Positions 48,649 to 57,876 are shown, counted from the stretch's first letter. The stretch is 64,000 nucleotides of DNA from Brenneria bubanii (GCF_022378355.1 NZ_JAKMAJ010000011.1:62001-126000), one strand, 5' to 3'. Notes: generated by a model from the letters alone, not told the origin. Translations and numbers: made by a program.

Positions 48649-49047
48649 TCACAATGGAATAAGATTCAACCTGCCGTGGCGCACGCCGGTTTGCGCCATG
48701 ACGGACTCGGCAAAACGTTCAACCTGCAGCGTGGTGCCGCGCAGGATAATGGTTTCCACGCACTCCTCATGGCTCAAATGCGTATGCATGGTGGAGACCG
48801 TTAAATCGTGATGTTCATGCTGCATATCGGCCAGCCGGCTGGAAAGCTGACGCTCATGATGATCGTAGACATAGCTCAGCACCGCCACGCACACGCCATC
48901 CTTATCCGTCTCCAGCGTCATCTCACCGAGATCACGGCGCAGCATATCGCGAAACGCCTCTGAACGATTGGCATAGCCTTTGCTCCGCATCAGTTCATCA
49001 AAGCTCTGCGCCAGTTGATCATCCATTGAAATCGTCAGTCTTTGCAC
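48649..49047 (-). CDS. nikR: Nickel-responsive regulator NikR
   Basis: NikR is a ribbon-helix-helix repressor that binds DNA when loaded with nickel. From a GTG at 49047, with GAGG a few bases upstream, the protein has 132 residues: the ribbon-helix-helix domain (VQRLTISMDDQLAQSFDELM) and an ACT-type metal domain with the four nickel ligands His77, His88, His90 and Cys96, each one position beyond the E. coli numbers. An ATG 15 codons upstream is rejected. It lies upstream of the nik operon in the same direction, unlike E. coli where it follows nikE. Confidence 0.95.
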   Translation of the reverse strand: MQRLTISMDDQLAQSFDELMRSKGYANRSEAFRDMLRRDLGEMTLETDKDGVCVAVLSYVYDHHERQLSSRLADMQHEHHDLTVSTMHTHLSHEECVETIILRGTTLQVERFAESVMAQTGVRHGRLNLIPL

Positions 49048-49249
49048 CGTCGGCCTCGTTACGAAACAGAATAGAGGGGAATTTGCCGGCATTATAAAAG
49101 GCGGATGGCGTGATGAATACGCGTCATATCAATTTAGCGGCAATCGGAGAAATGTCGCCAGAATCATCCCGCGGAAAGTGGGCATACGAAAAGCGTCGCG
49201 GATAGACTGGCGCAGCGCCTTAACAGCGCTACGCCAAATCAAGGGAAGA

Positions 49250-50353
49250 TTACAGCAGAATACGCAGCATACGGCGCAGCGGCTCAGCAGCCCCCCACAG
49301 CAACTGATCGCCAACCGTAAAGGCGGACAGATATTCCGGCCCCATATTCAGCTTGCGCAAGCGGCCGACCGGAGTAGACAGCGTACCGGTCACCGCCGCC
49401 GGCGTCAGTTCGCGCATCGAGATGTCGCGGTCATTCGGCACCACCTTCACCCAGTCATTGTGGGTCGCCAGCATTTGTTCGATTTCCGGCACCGCCACAT
49501 CTTTTTTCAATTTGATGGTAAAGGACTGGCTGTGGCAGCGCAGCGCGCCGACACGAACGCACAGGCCGTCAACCGGGATCACGCTGCCGGTGCCGAGGAT
49601 TTTGTTGGTTTCCGCCTGACCTTTCCACTCTTCGCGGCTCTGGCCGTTATCCAGCTGTTTATCGATCCACGGAATCAGGCTGCCGGCTAAAGGCACGCAG
49701 AAGTTGTCGGTCGGCAGCGTACCGCTGCGGGTCAGCGCGGTCACTTTACGCTCGATATCCAAAATGGCCGAAGCGGGATCTTGAAGCTCCTTCGCCACCT
49801 CGCCGTGCAGCATGCCCATTTGCACCAGCAGTTCGCGCATATGCCGCGCGCCGCCGCCGGAAGCCGCCTGATAGGTGGAAACAGAAACCCAGTCCACCAG
49901 ATCGTTGGCGAACAAGCCGCCGAGGGACATCAGCATCAGGCTGACGGTACAGTTACCACCGACAAAGGTTTTAATGCCGTTATCCAGCCCTTGCTTAATC
50001 ACGTTATGGTTAACCGGATCAAGAATGATAATGGCGTCATCCTTCATACGCAGGGAAGAGGCGGCGTCAATCCAATAACCCTGCCAGCCGCTTTCACGCA
50101 GCTTCGGATAAACTTCATTGGTATAATCGCCGCCCTGGCAGGTGACGATGATGTCCAGCGCCCGCAGGGCTTCCAGACTGTATGCGTCCTGCAATACGCC
50201 TTGCTGACCGCCCAGCGTGGGCGCCGGTTCACCGTGCTGAGAAGTGGAAAAAAATACCGGGCGGATCCCGTCGAAGTCGCGTTCTTCGACCATACGCTGC
50301 ATGAGAACCGAACCGACCATACCGCGCCAGCCAACAAAACCAACATTTTTCAT
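49250..50353 (-). CDS. asd: Aspartate-semialdehyde dehydrogenase Asd
   Basis: Asd reduces aspartyl-4-phosphate to aspartate-4-semialdehyde, the branch point to lysine, diaminopimelate, threonine and methionine, and is essential for the cell wall. The 367-residue protein matches the E. coli enzyme: N-terminal [13 protein letters not shown] for NADP, and catalytic Cys135 in GGNCTVSLM. In E. coli it stands next to glgB; here the nitrogen island lies between. Confidence 0.98.
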   Translation of the reverse strand: MKNVGFVGWRGMVGSVLMQRMVEERDFDGIRPVFFSTSQHGEPAPTLGGQQGVLQDAYSLEALRALDIIVTCQGGDYTNEVYPKLRESGWQGYWIDAASSLRMKDDAIIILDPVNHNVIKQGLDNGIKTFVGGNCTVSLMLMSLGGLFANDLVDWVSVSTYQAASGGGARHMRELLVQMGMLHGEVAKELQDPASAILDIERKVTALTRSGTLPTDNFCVPLAGSLIPWIDKQLDNGQSREEWKGQAETNKILGTGSVIPVDGLCVRVGALRCHSQSFTIKLKKDVAVPEIEQMLATHNDWVKVVPNDRDISMRELTPAAVTGTLSTPVGRLRKLNMGPEYLSAFTVGDQLLWGAAEPLRRMLRILL

Positions 50354-50444
50354 GGTAACTGTCCTACCTTGGGGGTAACAAAAAGAATCCTGAATGCTGT
50401 CTTAGTGTAGTAATTGATAGCAAATACATTAAGAGAGTATACCC

Positions 50445-50575
50445 ATGGGCTATCCAGCCCATCAGCTTTCGCAGCGTTGCGGGAAAGCGGCAAACGAGCC
50501 AGTGCCGATGCGCTGACATCAGTGCGGATAATTTGCGGCCAACACACCTGCGACTTGAAAGATGAGGGGTATAAC
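50445..50575. repeat. Intergenic repeat element between asd and yhgN
   Basis: The 362-bp gap 50354-50715 contains no gene. Within it GGCAAACGAGCCAGTGCCGA and the end ACACCTGCGACTTGAAAGAT look like a Pectobacteriaceae intergenic repeat related to the one at 33431-33544. The promoter of asd and that of yhgN must also be in this gap, but I could not place them. Confidence 0.4.
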
Positions 50576-50715
50576 GACTTTCCACCATACAAAATGTACA
50601 CAAAGTCGCAAGCGAATTTATTCGATAATATGACGTTTTTCAGCAGTCATTCTAATATCATCACTTCTTACGCAGGATGATGTACCACTTTGACGCTCAG
50701 GAGCAAAATACTAAA

Positions 50716-51309
50716 ATGACGGAAATGATCTCGGCAATCGTGCTATTGCTGTTAATTATGGACCCGCTCGGCAACCTGCCTATTTTCATGTCGGTGCTGA
50801 AGCATTTGGATCCTAAACGCCGACGCGTCGTGCTGATTCGGGAAATGATTATCGCATTGGGGCTGATGCTGATCTTTTTATTCGCCGGCGAGCGGATCCT
50901 GACCGTGCTTAATCTGCGTACCGAAACGGTCTCCATCTCCGGCGGGATCATTCTGTTCCTGATTGCCATCCGCATGATATTCCCCTCGCGGGAAGGCAAT
51001 AATACCGGCCTGCCTGCCGGGGAAGAGCCTTTCCTGGTGCCTCTGGCTATCCCGCTGGTGGCCGGCCCATCGATTTTGGCGGCGCTGATGCTGCTTTCCC
51101 ATCAGTATCCCAACCAGCTGCCGCATCTGACGCTGGCGCTGTTTATCGCCTGGTCGATCTCCTTCGTGATTCTATTAATGTCTAACCTCTTTTTACGCCT
51201 GCTGGGCGAAAAAGGCGTCAGCGCGCTGGAAAAACTGATGGGGTTAATTCTGGTGATGTTATCAACGCAGATGTTCCTGGATGGCATTCGGGCATATATG
51301 AAGTTGTAG
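50716..51309 (+). CDS. yhgN: MarC-family inner membrane protein YhgN
   Basis: The 197-residue protein equals E. coli YhgN in length and pattern: six membrane helices, LLIMDPLGNLPIFMSVLKHL at the first, ETVSISGGIILFLIAIRMIF, and PLAIPLVAGPSILA. MarC proteins are membrane proteins of unknown function. ATG 50716 follows from the match; AGGAG is about 13 nt upstream. It follows asd divergently, as in E. coli. gntU and gntK, next in E. coli, are missing. Confidence 0.95.
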   Translation: MTEMISAIVLLLLIMDPLGNLPIFMSVLKHLDPKRRRVVLIREMIIALGLMLIFLFAGERILTVLNLRTETVSISGGIILFLIAIRMIFPSREGNNTGLPAGEEPFLVPLAIPLVAGPSILAALMLLSHQYPNQLPHLTLALFIAWSISFVILLMSNLFLRLLGEKGVSALEKLMGLILVMLSTQMFLDGIRAYMKL

Positions 51310-51318
51310 CAAACAAAA

Positions 51319-51334
51319 GGCCCGCTATGGGGCC
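51319..51334. terminator. Hairpin between yhgN and gntR
   Basis: GGCCC-GCTAT-GGGGCC forms a short GC stem in the 75-bp gap between convergent yhgN and gntR, preceded by AAACAAAA, which would give a U-run for gntR transcripts on the minus strand. Confidence 0.5.
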
Positions 51335-51384
51335 GATTGACGTCGTGCGTTTAAAAATAGCGCGGCGCATCGTGCAATGCGGCA

Positions 51385-52380
51385 TCAGATGCTGCCGCCG
51401 TCCAGCAGCGTAAATCCGACGTCCACCTGCGCTGGTTCAACAGGTTCGCCCCGTAAGCGTTGAAGCAGGCGTTCGGCGCTAATCTGCCCCATACGTTCAC
51501 GCGGGGTAAGCACGCTGGCCAGCTTCGGCACCATGGTCTGACCGATGTCATGCCCATGAAAACCCACCACCCCCATATCCTGCGGCACGCGTAACCCCTG
51601 ACGCAGGCATTCGAACATCGCGCCGACGGCCAGGTCATCGTTAGTACAAAAAACGCTATCGACTTCGGGGTAGTCGGCCTGCGCCTGCCGCAGTAATTCG
51701 CCGCCCAGCGAGTAGGAGGAAGCCTGATTGTTCATGACGCTGTGGCTGGTCAGTTGATGATCGCGCATGGCCTGCTCATAACCGCGACATTTTGTAATGG
51801 TGCGTTCATCCTGGCGCGCGCCGAGATAAACGATGTGGCGATAGCCGCGCGAAATCATATGCCGGGTCATTTGTCGGGCCGCCTCGAAGTTATCGAAGCC
51901 GACGGCCATATCCAGACAGGGAGAAACCGAATCCATCAGTTCCACCACGGGAATGCCCGCGACATCGATCATCTGCCGGGTTCGATCCGTGTGACAGCGC
52001 TCGGCCAGAATCAACCCGTCGATGTTATAGGCCAGCAATGACGTCAGCCGCTGCTCCTCTTTCTCGGGATGATAACCATAGTGAGCCAGCATGGTTTGAT
52101 AGCCGTGCGCATCGGTGACCTGTTCAATACCACGCAGCACTTGCGCAAACACCTGATTGGTCAGCGACGGCAGCAGAACGCCTATCGCCCGGCTGGTGGC
52201 GCTGGCAAGCATATTGGGCGCCTGATTGGGGATGTACCCCAACTCATCGAGCGCGATGGCTATCTTTTCCTGCAGCGCCGCGGAAACCTGGGCCGGGTTA
52301 CGCAAATAACGGCTCACCGTCATTTTGGTAATGCCCACCCGATCGGCGACATCCTGGAGAACCGGTCTTTTTTTCTTCAT
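51385..52380 (-). CDS. gntR: Gluconate operon repressor GntR (LacI family)
   Basis: GntR represses gluconate uptake and Entner-Doudoroff genes until gluconate is present. The 331-residue protein begins MKKKRPVLQDVADRVGITKM with the LacI helix-turn-helix and hinge (residues about 5-60), followed by the periplasmic-binding-like effector domain (AIGVLLPSLTNQVFAQVLRG). The match with E. coli GntR is close. ATG 52380 is the second of two adjacent ATGs. Its usual targets gntK, gntU and gntT are not in this window. Confidence 0.95.
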   Translation of the reverse strand: MKKKRPVLQDVADRVGITKMTVSRYLRNPAQVSAALQEKIAIALDELGYIPNQAPNMLASATSRAIGVLLPSLTNQVFAQVLRGIEQVTDAHGYQTMLAHYGYHPEKEEQRLTSLLAYNIDGLILAERCHTDRTRQMIDVAGIPVVELMDSVSPCLDMAVGFDNFEAARQMTRHMISRGYRHIVYLGARQDERTITKCRGYEQAMRDHQLTSHSVMNNQASSYSLGGELLRQAQADYPEVDSVFCTNDDLAVGAMFECLRQGLRVPQDMGVVGFHGHDIGQTMVPKLASVLTPRERMGQISAERLLQRLRGEPVEPAQVDVGFTLLDGGSI

Positions 52381-52518
52381 CATCCACGGAGAACGACAGC
52401 AAATATTGAGCGGGAGTCTAACAAAAAAATAAACCCAAACACCATCGCGCCTTCACGATCGGCCCGCTCTCACCGTCCGGCGCACATGGTCATCAACCTC
52501 GTTTTTCCGCTAGACGCC

Positions 52519-53214
52519 TTATAACGACGGTAAATCAAACAGCAGGATTTCGCTCTCGCTGTCGGCATGAATCGATAACGTCTCTTCCTCGCAAATGGCC
52601 AAGGCATCGCTGGTTTCAGCCTGCTGACCGTTAATCGTCACGCTGCCGCGTACGACCTGGATCCAGATTCTGCGCCCAGCCTGTATTTGATAAGCCGAAT
52701 GTTGCTGCGCGTTCAGCGCCCAACGCCACAGCGTCATATCCTGGAAAACCTTGAGCGAACCATCACGGGCATCCGGCGACAGTACCAGCTGACGTCCCTG
52801 CGGAATATCAAAGCGCCGTTGCTCATAACGCGGGGTCAGCCCGGCCTTCTGCGGAATAATCCAGATCTGATACAGGTGCAGCTGATGTTCGCGACTGGCG
52901 TTGTACTCCGAATGGCGGATCCCGGTGCCGGCGCTCATGATCTGAAATTCACCGGACTGGATCTGCGCCTTGTTTCCCATGCTGTCCTGATGCTCTACCG
53001 TCCCGTCCAGTACATAGGTCAGAATCTCCATATCTTTATGGGGATGAGTGCCGAATCCCTGTCCGCCTTCAATCCGGTCTTCATTAATGACGCGCAACGC
53101 CGAGAACCCCATAAACGCCGGTTCGTAATAATCCGCAAATGAGAATGTATGCCAGCTATCAAGCCAGCCATGATCGGCATGCCCGCGCTGCTGTGCTTTA
53201 CGTGAATAAATCAT
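52519..53214 (-). CDS. yhhW: Pirin-like quercetin 2,3-dioxygenase YhhW
   Basis: The 231-residue bicupin equals E. coli YhhW in length. The metal-binding His and Glu of the N-terminal cupin appear in GFGTHPHKDMEILTYVL and GTGIRHSEYN. E. coli YhhW oxidises quercetin in vitro; a natural substrate is unknown, though plant flavonoids are plausible for a plant-associated bacterium. It stands between gntR and ryhB, as in E. coli. Confidence 0.94.
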   Translation of the reverse strand: MIYSRKAQQRGHADHGWLDSWHTFSFADYYEPAFMGFSALRVINEDRIEGGQGFGTHPHKDMEILTYVLDGTVEHQDSMGNKAQIQSGEFQIMSAGTGIRHSEYNASREHQLHLYQIWIIPQKAGLTPRYEQRRFDIPQGRQLVLSPDARDGSLKVFQDMTLWRWALNAQQHSAYQIQAGRRIWIQVVRGSVTINGQQAETSDALAICEEETLSIHADSESEILLFDLPSL

Positions 53215-53322
53215 GTCGGTGTCTCCCGTCTATTTGTTAAGCAGAGTCTAACGGGCGGCCGGAAATAAGATAGCGGAAAAAACTTAACGCTCAGTTCAAA
53301 AAATTGATGGAAGCAATGGCGT

Positions 53323-53430
53323 AAAAAAAAAGCCAGCACCCGAGCTGGCTAAAATAAATACTGGAAGCAATGTGAGCAATGTCGCGCCTTCGCGGTAAAG
53401 CCGAAATCATTATGTGAAGATCATCCACAC
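53323..53430 (-). ncRNA. ryhB: Small RNA RyhB
   Basis: RyhB is the Hfq-dependent RNA that shuts down iron-using proteins when iron is scarce. The minus strand carries its conserved core CGACATTGCTCACATTGCTT followed by CCAGTATT, then the terminator stem AGCCAGC-TCGGG-TGCTGGCT and a run of nine T ending at 53323. A Fur box lies upstream. The genomic place after yhhW matches E. coli (yhhX-ryhB-yhhY). The 5' half differs from the E. coli RNA, so the 5' end is estimated (53415-53435). Confidence 0.9.
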
Positions 53431-53464
53431 AGGCATACTCTTCGGCTTCCCCGGAACGCCATGC

Positions 53465-53483
53465 AATAATAATCATTATCATT
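53465..53483 (-). promoter_or_regulatory. Fur box of ryhB
   Basis: AATGATAATGATTATTATT on the minus strand is a near-consensus 19-bp Fur box made of overlapping NATWAT units. It lies 35-50 bp before the estimated ryhB start, so Fur with iron would repress ryhB. Confidence 0.85.
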
Positions 53484-53547
53484 CTCGTCTGTAAAGCGTT
53501 TTTTATAATGGCTTCCCTGCCCATTACCCTGCTGGCCGTCGCGCCGC

Positions 53548-54756
53548 CTAATCCTGCGCTAAAGCCCGCGCCAGCAACGTTATCGGGTGTTCGCATGGTT
53601 TGCCGGTGGACATTTCAATTTGCCATTTACAGGTTTCACAATCGGTGATCACCACATCGGCGCCGCTTTCCTCAATTTGCTGGAACAACGTCGCGCCGAT
53701 CGCCTGCGCGGTCGCGTAATGCTCTTTTTTGAAGCCATAGGTGCCGGCAATCCCGCAGCACTGGGAATCCAGCACGATAAGTTCAATACCGGGAATACGC
53801 TGCAACAATGTCAGCGTGTAGGCGGTCCAGCCCATTTTTTCCAGATGGCAAGGCGTATGGTACGCCACCCGCAGCGGTAGTGAGCGTAACGGCAGCTCGC
53901 GTCCTTGTTCGTCCAACAGGCGGTATAGCTGACGAGTCGCCAGCTCAATGCCGTCGCGAACATGGCGCGTATCAACGCCCAGGATATGCGAATACTCATC
54001 GCGCAGGGTGAAAGTACAGCTGGACGATGTCGCCACCACGGGAATAGCGTTGCTGTTGATGGCTTCATCCAGCGATTTGATATTTACCCGCGCCTGTTTT
54101 CTCGCCCGATCGTGAAAACCATTGGCAATCAAGGGTACGCCGCAGCACTTCTCTTTGGTCAATAGCTGAACGCCCACATTCAGCGCGTTGAAAACCCGGA
54201 TCAGATCTTTGCCCAGTTGAGGATGGTTATAGTTGACGTAACAGCCATGAAAGTAGGCGATCTGCTCAGGATAATGCCGCTGCGTTTCCGCCTGCCGACG
54301 GTACCAGCGACGAAACGTGCCGAAAGAGTACTTCGGCAACTGGCGCCGGTGGTCGATCCGCAAAGCCCGATCCAATAGCCGGCGCACCGTTTTCAACCCG
54401 GTGACGGTATTCACCAGCGGAGCGAAAGGCGTAGATACCGACCCCATCAGATCGGTATGGCTCAGAATCGCGTCGCGCAACGCCGGCTTGTGCGTGCCGT
54501 AGCCGGCTTTTGCTCGCTGAATGATATCGCCGATTTTCACGTCTGACGGGCAGGCCACCTCGCAACGCTTACAGTTGGTGCAGTACTTGAGCGCCTCATC
54601 ATACAACGCGGCATCTTTACGCCGCAGACGTTCGCCGTCAGGTCCGGCCTGCTTGGGCCCCGGATAAAGAGGATTAACCCGTGATACCGGACAATAGGTG
54701 GTGCACACCGTACATTTGATACAATTTTCAAAACTGTTGTCGGTCAGCAAACTCAT
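53548..54756 (-). CDS. glpC: Anaerobic glycerol-3-phosphate dehydrogenase subunit C
   Basis: GlpC anchors the anaerobic dehydrogenase to the membrane and passes electrons to menaquinone through iron-sulfur clusters. The 402-residue protein has two ferredoxin-type clusters of Cys (CIKCTVCTTYCPVS and CTNCKRCEVACPSD) and two CCG domains (EKCCGVPL and SQCCGIAGTYG). ATG 54756 with GGAGAG upstream matches E. coli; the longer frame to 54825 overlaps glpB and is rejected. It overlaps the glpB stop by four bases. Confidence 0.96.
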   Translation of the reverse strand: MSLLTDNSFENCIKCTVCTTYCPVSRVNPLYPGPKQAGPDGERLRRKDAALYDEALKYCTNCKRCEVACPSDVKIGDIIQRAKAGYGTHKPALRDAILSHTDLMGSVSTPFAPLVNTVTGLKTVRRLLDRALRIDHRRQLPKYSFGTFRRWYRRQAETQRHYPEQIAYFHGCYVNYNHPQLGKDLIRVFNALNVGVQLLTKEKCCGVPLIANGFHDRARKQARVNIKSLDEAINSNAIPVVATSSSCTFTLRDEYSHILGVDTRHVRDGIELATRQLYRLLDEQGRELPLRSLPLRVAYHTPCHLEKMGWTAYTLTLLQRIPGIELIVLDSQCCGIAGTYGFKKEHYATAQAIGATLFQQIEESGADVVITDCETCKWQIEMSTGKPCEHPITLLARALAQD

Positions 54757-56015
54757 GAGCCGCTCTCCTTCAGTATCAGATCGGCCGCATACAGCGCGCT
54801 CAACATCGAAACGCCGGCGCCGCACCCTTGCGTAATCGGGTCGAACCCTGCCAGCACCGCGCCGATGGCATACAGATTATCCACCGTTTTGCCGTCGATA
54901 GCGGGGTGCAGATTGTCATCGGTTATCACGCCGAATTGCATATAGGGTTGCGCGGCGAACATATCCTGCCGGCACCAGGCTTCGCGATGCGCCTCAAAGC
55001 GCACATCCAGCCCGAACACCGGTTCAATAATCCTGTCGAAGCGCGCGGACAGACCATTGCTAAAGAAACTGCCGCTGGCCAGCACCACCTGGGCGGCGCG
55101 AAGCGGAATGTCCTGGTGGTTGCGGGTATAAAGCGCCATTTCCGACGTATCCCGCATCGCCCGCTCCACCCTATCGCCGGGCATCATCACGCCGCCTAAC
55201 CGGCGAAAGCGGCGCGACAACGCCTGGTGTAAACGCAGCCCCGGCACGGAGGGCGGCAGCGTTGGCAACAGCCGCACCGGCTTCCCCACCCGCTCGCTTA
55301 GCCCGGTCAGCGTCGAGGACGCCGCCAGCCCGATACAGGCGGGCATAATTATCCCGTCGTTGCCGCTGGCCAATACCCGCAGTTCTTCCGCCAGCGCCGC
55401 CTGATTTTCCGCTTGATCAAGGACGCGGGAAATATTCACCGCCCGAAACTCGCTGGGATTGCGGCGCAGCCGATCAAGCAGCGGCAGTTTCAAATCATCG
55501 CTGCGAGCGGCAATGCCCCGAGCCTGAAGCGTCCCGGCGACAACCCGGGACTGAAAGTCGAGAAAACCTTCTATGCCGGCAATCAACGGCCTTTCCCAAT
55601 CATCGGCGGGGGATAAGCCGCTGGCGACGCTATCGGCCGGGCTCAGCCAGCAGGGACGAAACTTACCCAGCGGCGTCATTCGCCGATGGTTTTCCCGCTG
55701 ATCGCCCTGCATGGATATCGCGCTACGCGTCAGCAATGCCATAACCTGCGGCAATAGCGCGCGGATAGTTTGGCTTCCCATCAGCGAATAAGGATGACGC
55801 GGCGCCTGACGAGCCAGTTCGTCCAATGCTTCAAGGGGGCGCTCGACCGGTTGACCATCAGGAAGGCAGGCCAGTAAATCCAGCGCGCCGGAAGAGAAAT
55901 GCAGCGCACTTTGCCCGGCGCTGACGATGGCGCAGCGTTTGCCCTGCTCGGATAACCGCATGCCGCAGGTTAACCCCGCCAGTCCGCCGCCGATAATGAC
56001 TACGTCATAGCGCAT
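54753..56015 (-). CDS. glpB: Anaerobic glycerol-3-phosphate dehydrogenase subunit B
   Basis: GlpB is the FMN-containing subunit that relays electrons from GlpA to GlpC. The 420-residue protein starts with a dinucleotide-binding motif (VVIIGGGLAGLTCGMRL, residues 5-21) and has LHFSSGALDLL, LLPTLPPSVPGLRL and the C-terminal GGFDPITQGCGAGVS as in E. coli. ATG 56015 has GAGGAGGA upstream. It overlaps glpA by 11 bp and glpC by 4 bp. Confidence 0.95.
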   Translation of the reverse strand: MRYDVVIIGGGLAGLTCGMRLSEQGKRCAIVSAGQSALHFSSGALDLLACLPDGQPVERPLEALDELARQAPRHPYSLMGSQTIRALLPQVMALLTRSAISMQGDQRENHRRMTPLGKFRPCWLSPADSVASGLSPADDWERPLIAGIEGFLDFQSRVVAGTLQARGIAARSDDLKLPLLDRLRRNPSEFRAVNISRVLDQAENQAALAEELRVLASGNDGIIMPACIGLAASSTLTGLSERVGKPVRLLPTLPPSVPGLRLHQALSRRFRRLGGVMMPGDRVERAMRDTSEMALYTRNHQDIPLRAAQVVLASGSFFSNGLSARFDRIIEPVFGLDVRFEAHREAWCRQDMFAAQPYMQFGVITDDNLHPAIDGKTVDNLYAIGAVLAGFDPITQGCGAGVSMLSALYAADLILKESGS

Positions 56016-57690
56016 CACGTTCCTCCTCGCTGTCGCCGGCGGTCAACCCACATAAGCCCTGGTAGACCCAACTGGTATACTCGCTTTCACGCAGCGTGTT
56101 TCCCCAGGCCACCGGACGAATGCCTTTCCAGCGTTCATTCAGAAACTGACTCAACTGGGCAATAGACTCCCGCGGCGTCGATTGGCCAAACCGGCACAGC
56201 AACCCGGCCGCCCGGCAGGCGCACAGCTCGCCCTGGCAGGTTCCCATGCCAACGCGGGTACGCCGGCGTAAGTCAATCAGGTTGTTCACCTGAAGCGAAG
56301 CCACCGCATAACGCACTTCGCCTGCGGTAACCGCCTCGCATTCGCAGACCAGGCTGTTGTCCAGCCGTTCACCGGACAGCAAGCGCCCGGCCCGCTCGCC
56401 ATGACGATAAATGGCCGATCCGCGAAGCGGCGCGGATAAAGACGATGCCTTGCTTTGTCGGTTAGCCCCGAGCTCGGCAAGCAAGGATAAATTGGCCGCC
56501 GGGTCTTCCATGCCGGGTGCCGAACCGGGCAACAGCCGGTGTGCGGTGGCGCATACCGCGTGGTGGCCCAGCTTTTCACAAATTTTATCCGTCACCCACT
56601 CCGCCATTAGCCGGTAAGTCATCAACTTGCCGCCGGTGATGGTAATAAACCCTTCCAGCCCATCGCGGTCGGCATGATCAAGCAACACAATGCCCCGGCT
56701 GACGCTGCGCCCGCTGGGATCGCTGTCGCTGGCCACCAGTGGACGCACGCCGGCATAGGCGCGCAGAATGCGCGTAGCGGCGAGCTGCGGAGCCAATCTG
56801 GCGCCCTGGCGCATCAGTGTTTCCACCTCCGCCGGCGTGACGGCCATATTGTCGATTTGGTCGTAATCGATACGCGTCGAGGTGGTGCCGATCAATGAAA
56901 TGGTGTCGCCCGGCACCAAAATATCGGCATCGGCCGGTTTTCGGCAGCGGTTAATCACCATGTGGTTAATACGATGACCCAAGATCAGCAGTGCGCCCTT
57001 CGCCGGAAACATCCGTACGCGCAGGTCGGCGTACTCGGCGATGCGCTGCCCCCAAATGCCGCCGGCATTGACCACTATCTGCGCATAAATTGTGCTTTCA
57101 ATACCGCTGTTATGGTCGCGAACGCGTACCCCGGTGATGCGATCGCTCTGACGTATCAGGCCGACCACCTCATGATAGGTCAGCACCTCGGCGCCATGCT
57201 CCTGCGCGTCGATCATATTGGCCGTGGTCAGCCGAAACGGATCCACCGTACCGTCAGGCACCCGGACCGCGCCGATCAGCGACGGGTTTGCCGCAGGTTC
57301 AAGCCGCAAAGCTTCTTGCGGATCAATCGCCTGCGCGTCAATCCCGGCCCGACGGCAGGCAGCGATAAATTGGGTTTGATAAGCGAGGTCGTCTTCCGGC
57401 AGGGTGATAAACAAGCCATCGGTAGGTTCGACGCAGTGGCGGGCGATGCGTCGCAGAATTTGGTTTTCTTCAATGCATTCGCGGGCGGACTCGCCATCGG
57501 TCACCGCATAGCGTGATCCGCTGTGCAGCAGGCCATGATTACGCCCGGTCGCCCCGGTCGCGATATCATAACGTTCGAGCAACAGACAGCGTAATCCCCG
57601 CAGCGCGCAATCGCGTACGGTCCCGGCCCCGGTCGCGCCGCCGCCAATCACAATGACATCGGTTTCCCGGTATGCCCCACTCTTTTGCAT
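56005..57690 (-). CDS. glpA: Anaerobic glycerol-3-phosphate dehydrogenase subunit A
   Basis: GlpA is the FAD-containing catalytic subunit, oxidising glycerol-3-phosphate under anaerobic conditions. The 561-residue protein shows VIVIGGGATGAGTVRDCALR at residues 13-32, ATGRNHGLLHSGSRYAV, and a C-terminal [2Fe-2S]-type BFD region (CECEAVTAGE, CQGELC). It is about 20 residues longer than E. coli GlpA. ATG 57690 has GAGGG a few bases upstream; the ATG before it touches that sequence. First gene of glpABC. Confidence 0.96.
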   Translation of the reverse strand: MQKSGAYRETDVIVIGGGATGAGTVRDCALRGLRCLLLERYDIATGATGRNHGLLHSGSRYAVTDGESARECIEENQILRRIARHCVEPTDGLFITLPEDDLAYQTQFIAACRRAGIDAQAIDPQEALRLEPAANPSLIGAVRVPDGTVDPFRLTTANMIDAQEHGAEVLTYHEVVGLIRQSDRITGVRVRDHNSGIESTIYAQIVVNAGGIWGQRIAEYADLRVRMFPAKGALLILGHRINHMVINRCRKPADADILVPGDTISLIGTTSTRIDYDQIDNMAVTPAEVETLMRQGARLAPQLAATRILRAYAGVRPLVASDSDPSGRSVSRGIVLLDHADRDGLEGFITITGGKLMTYRLMAEWVTDKICEKLGHHAVCATAHRLLPGSAPGMEDPAANLSLLAELGANRQSKASSLSAPLRGSAIYRHGERAGRLLSGERLDNSLVCECEAVTAGEVRYAVASLQVNNLIDLRRRTRVGMGTCQGELCACRAAGLLCRFGQSTPRESIAQLSQFLNERWKGIRPVAWGNTLRESEYTSWVYQGLCGLTAGDSEEERDAL

Positions 57691-57759
57691 CATGCCCTCG
57701 CTTCACGCGGCTCGCTATCGCGTGCAAGTAAGACACAAAATGTGGGGTTAATGTTTGAT

Positions 57760-57779
57760 AAAGAGCAAGAACGAACATT
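57760..57779 (-). promoter_or_regulatory. Candidate GlpR operator near glpA
   Basis: AATGTTCGTTCTTGCTCTTT on the minus strand has a perfect left half of the GlpR dyad and a weak right half. It lies 70 bp before the glpA start. Confidence 0.5.
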
Positions 57780-57813
57780 AAACGAAAATAACGAGGCGAT
57801 AAAAATCCATAAT

Positions 57814-57829
57814 TGTGATTAAAATCACA
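57814..57829. promoter_or_regulatory. CRP binding site before glpA
   Basis: TGTGATTAAAATCACA is a perfect CRP dyad (TGTGA-N6-TCACA) 124 bp upstream of glpA. The E. coli glpTQ-glpACB region is also CRP-controlled, so cAMP-dependent activation of glpABC is likely. Confidence 0.85.
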
Positions 57830-57876
57830 CACTCGCGCCACCAAGCCGATGGGAAGCCTGAAGGTTAGAGACCACT

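Noticed and set aside
53291-53596. Open frame of 101 codons across ryhB
   Set aside because: It runs through the small RNA, its terminator and the Fur box, and shows no protein features.
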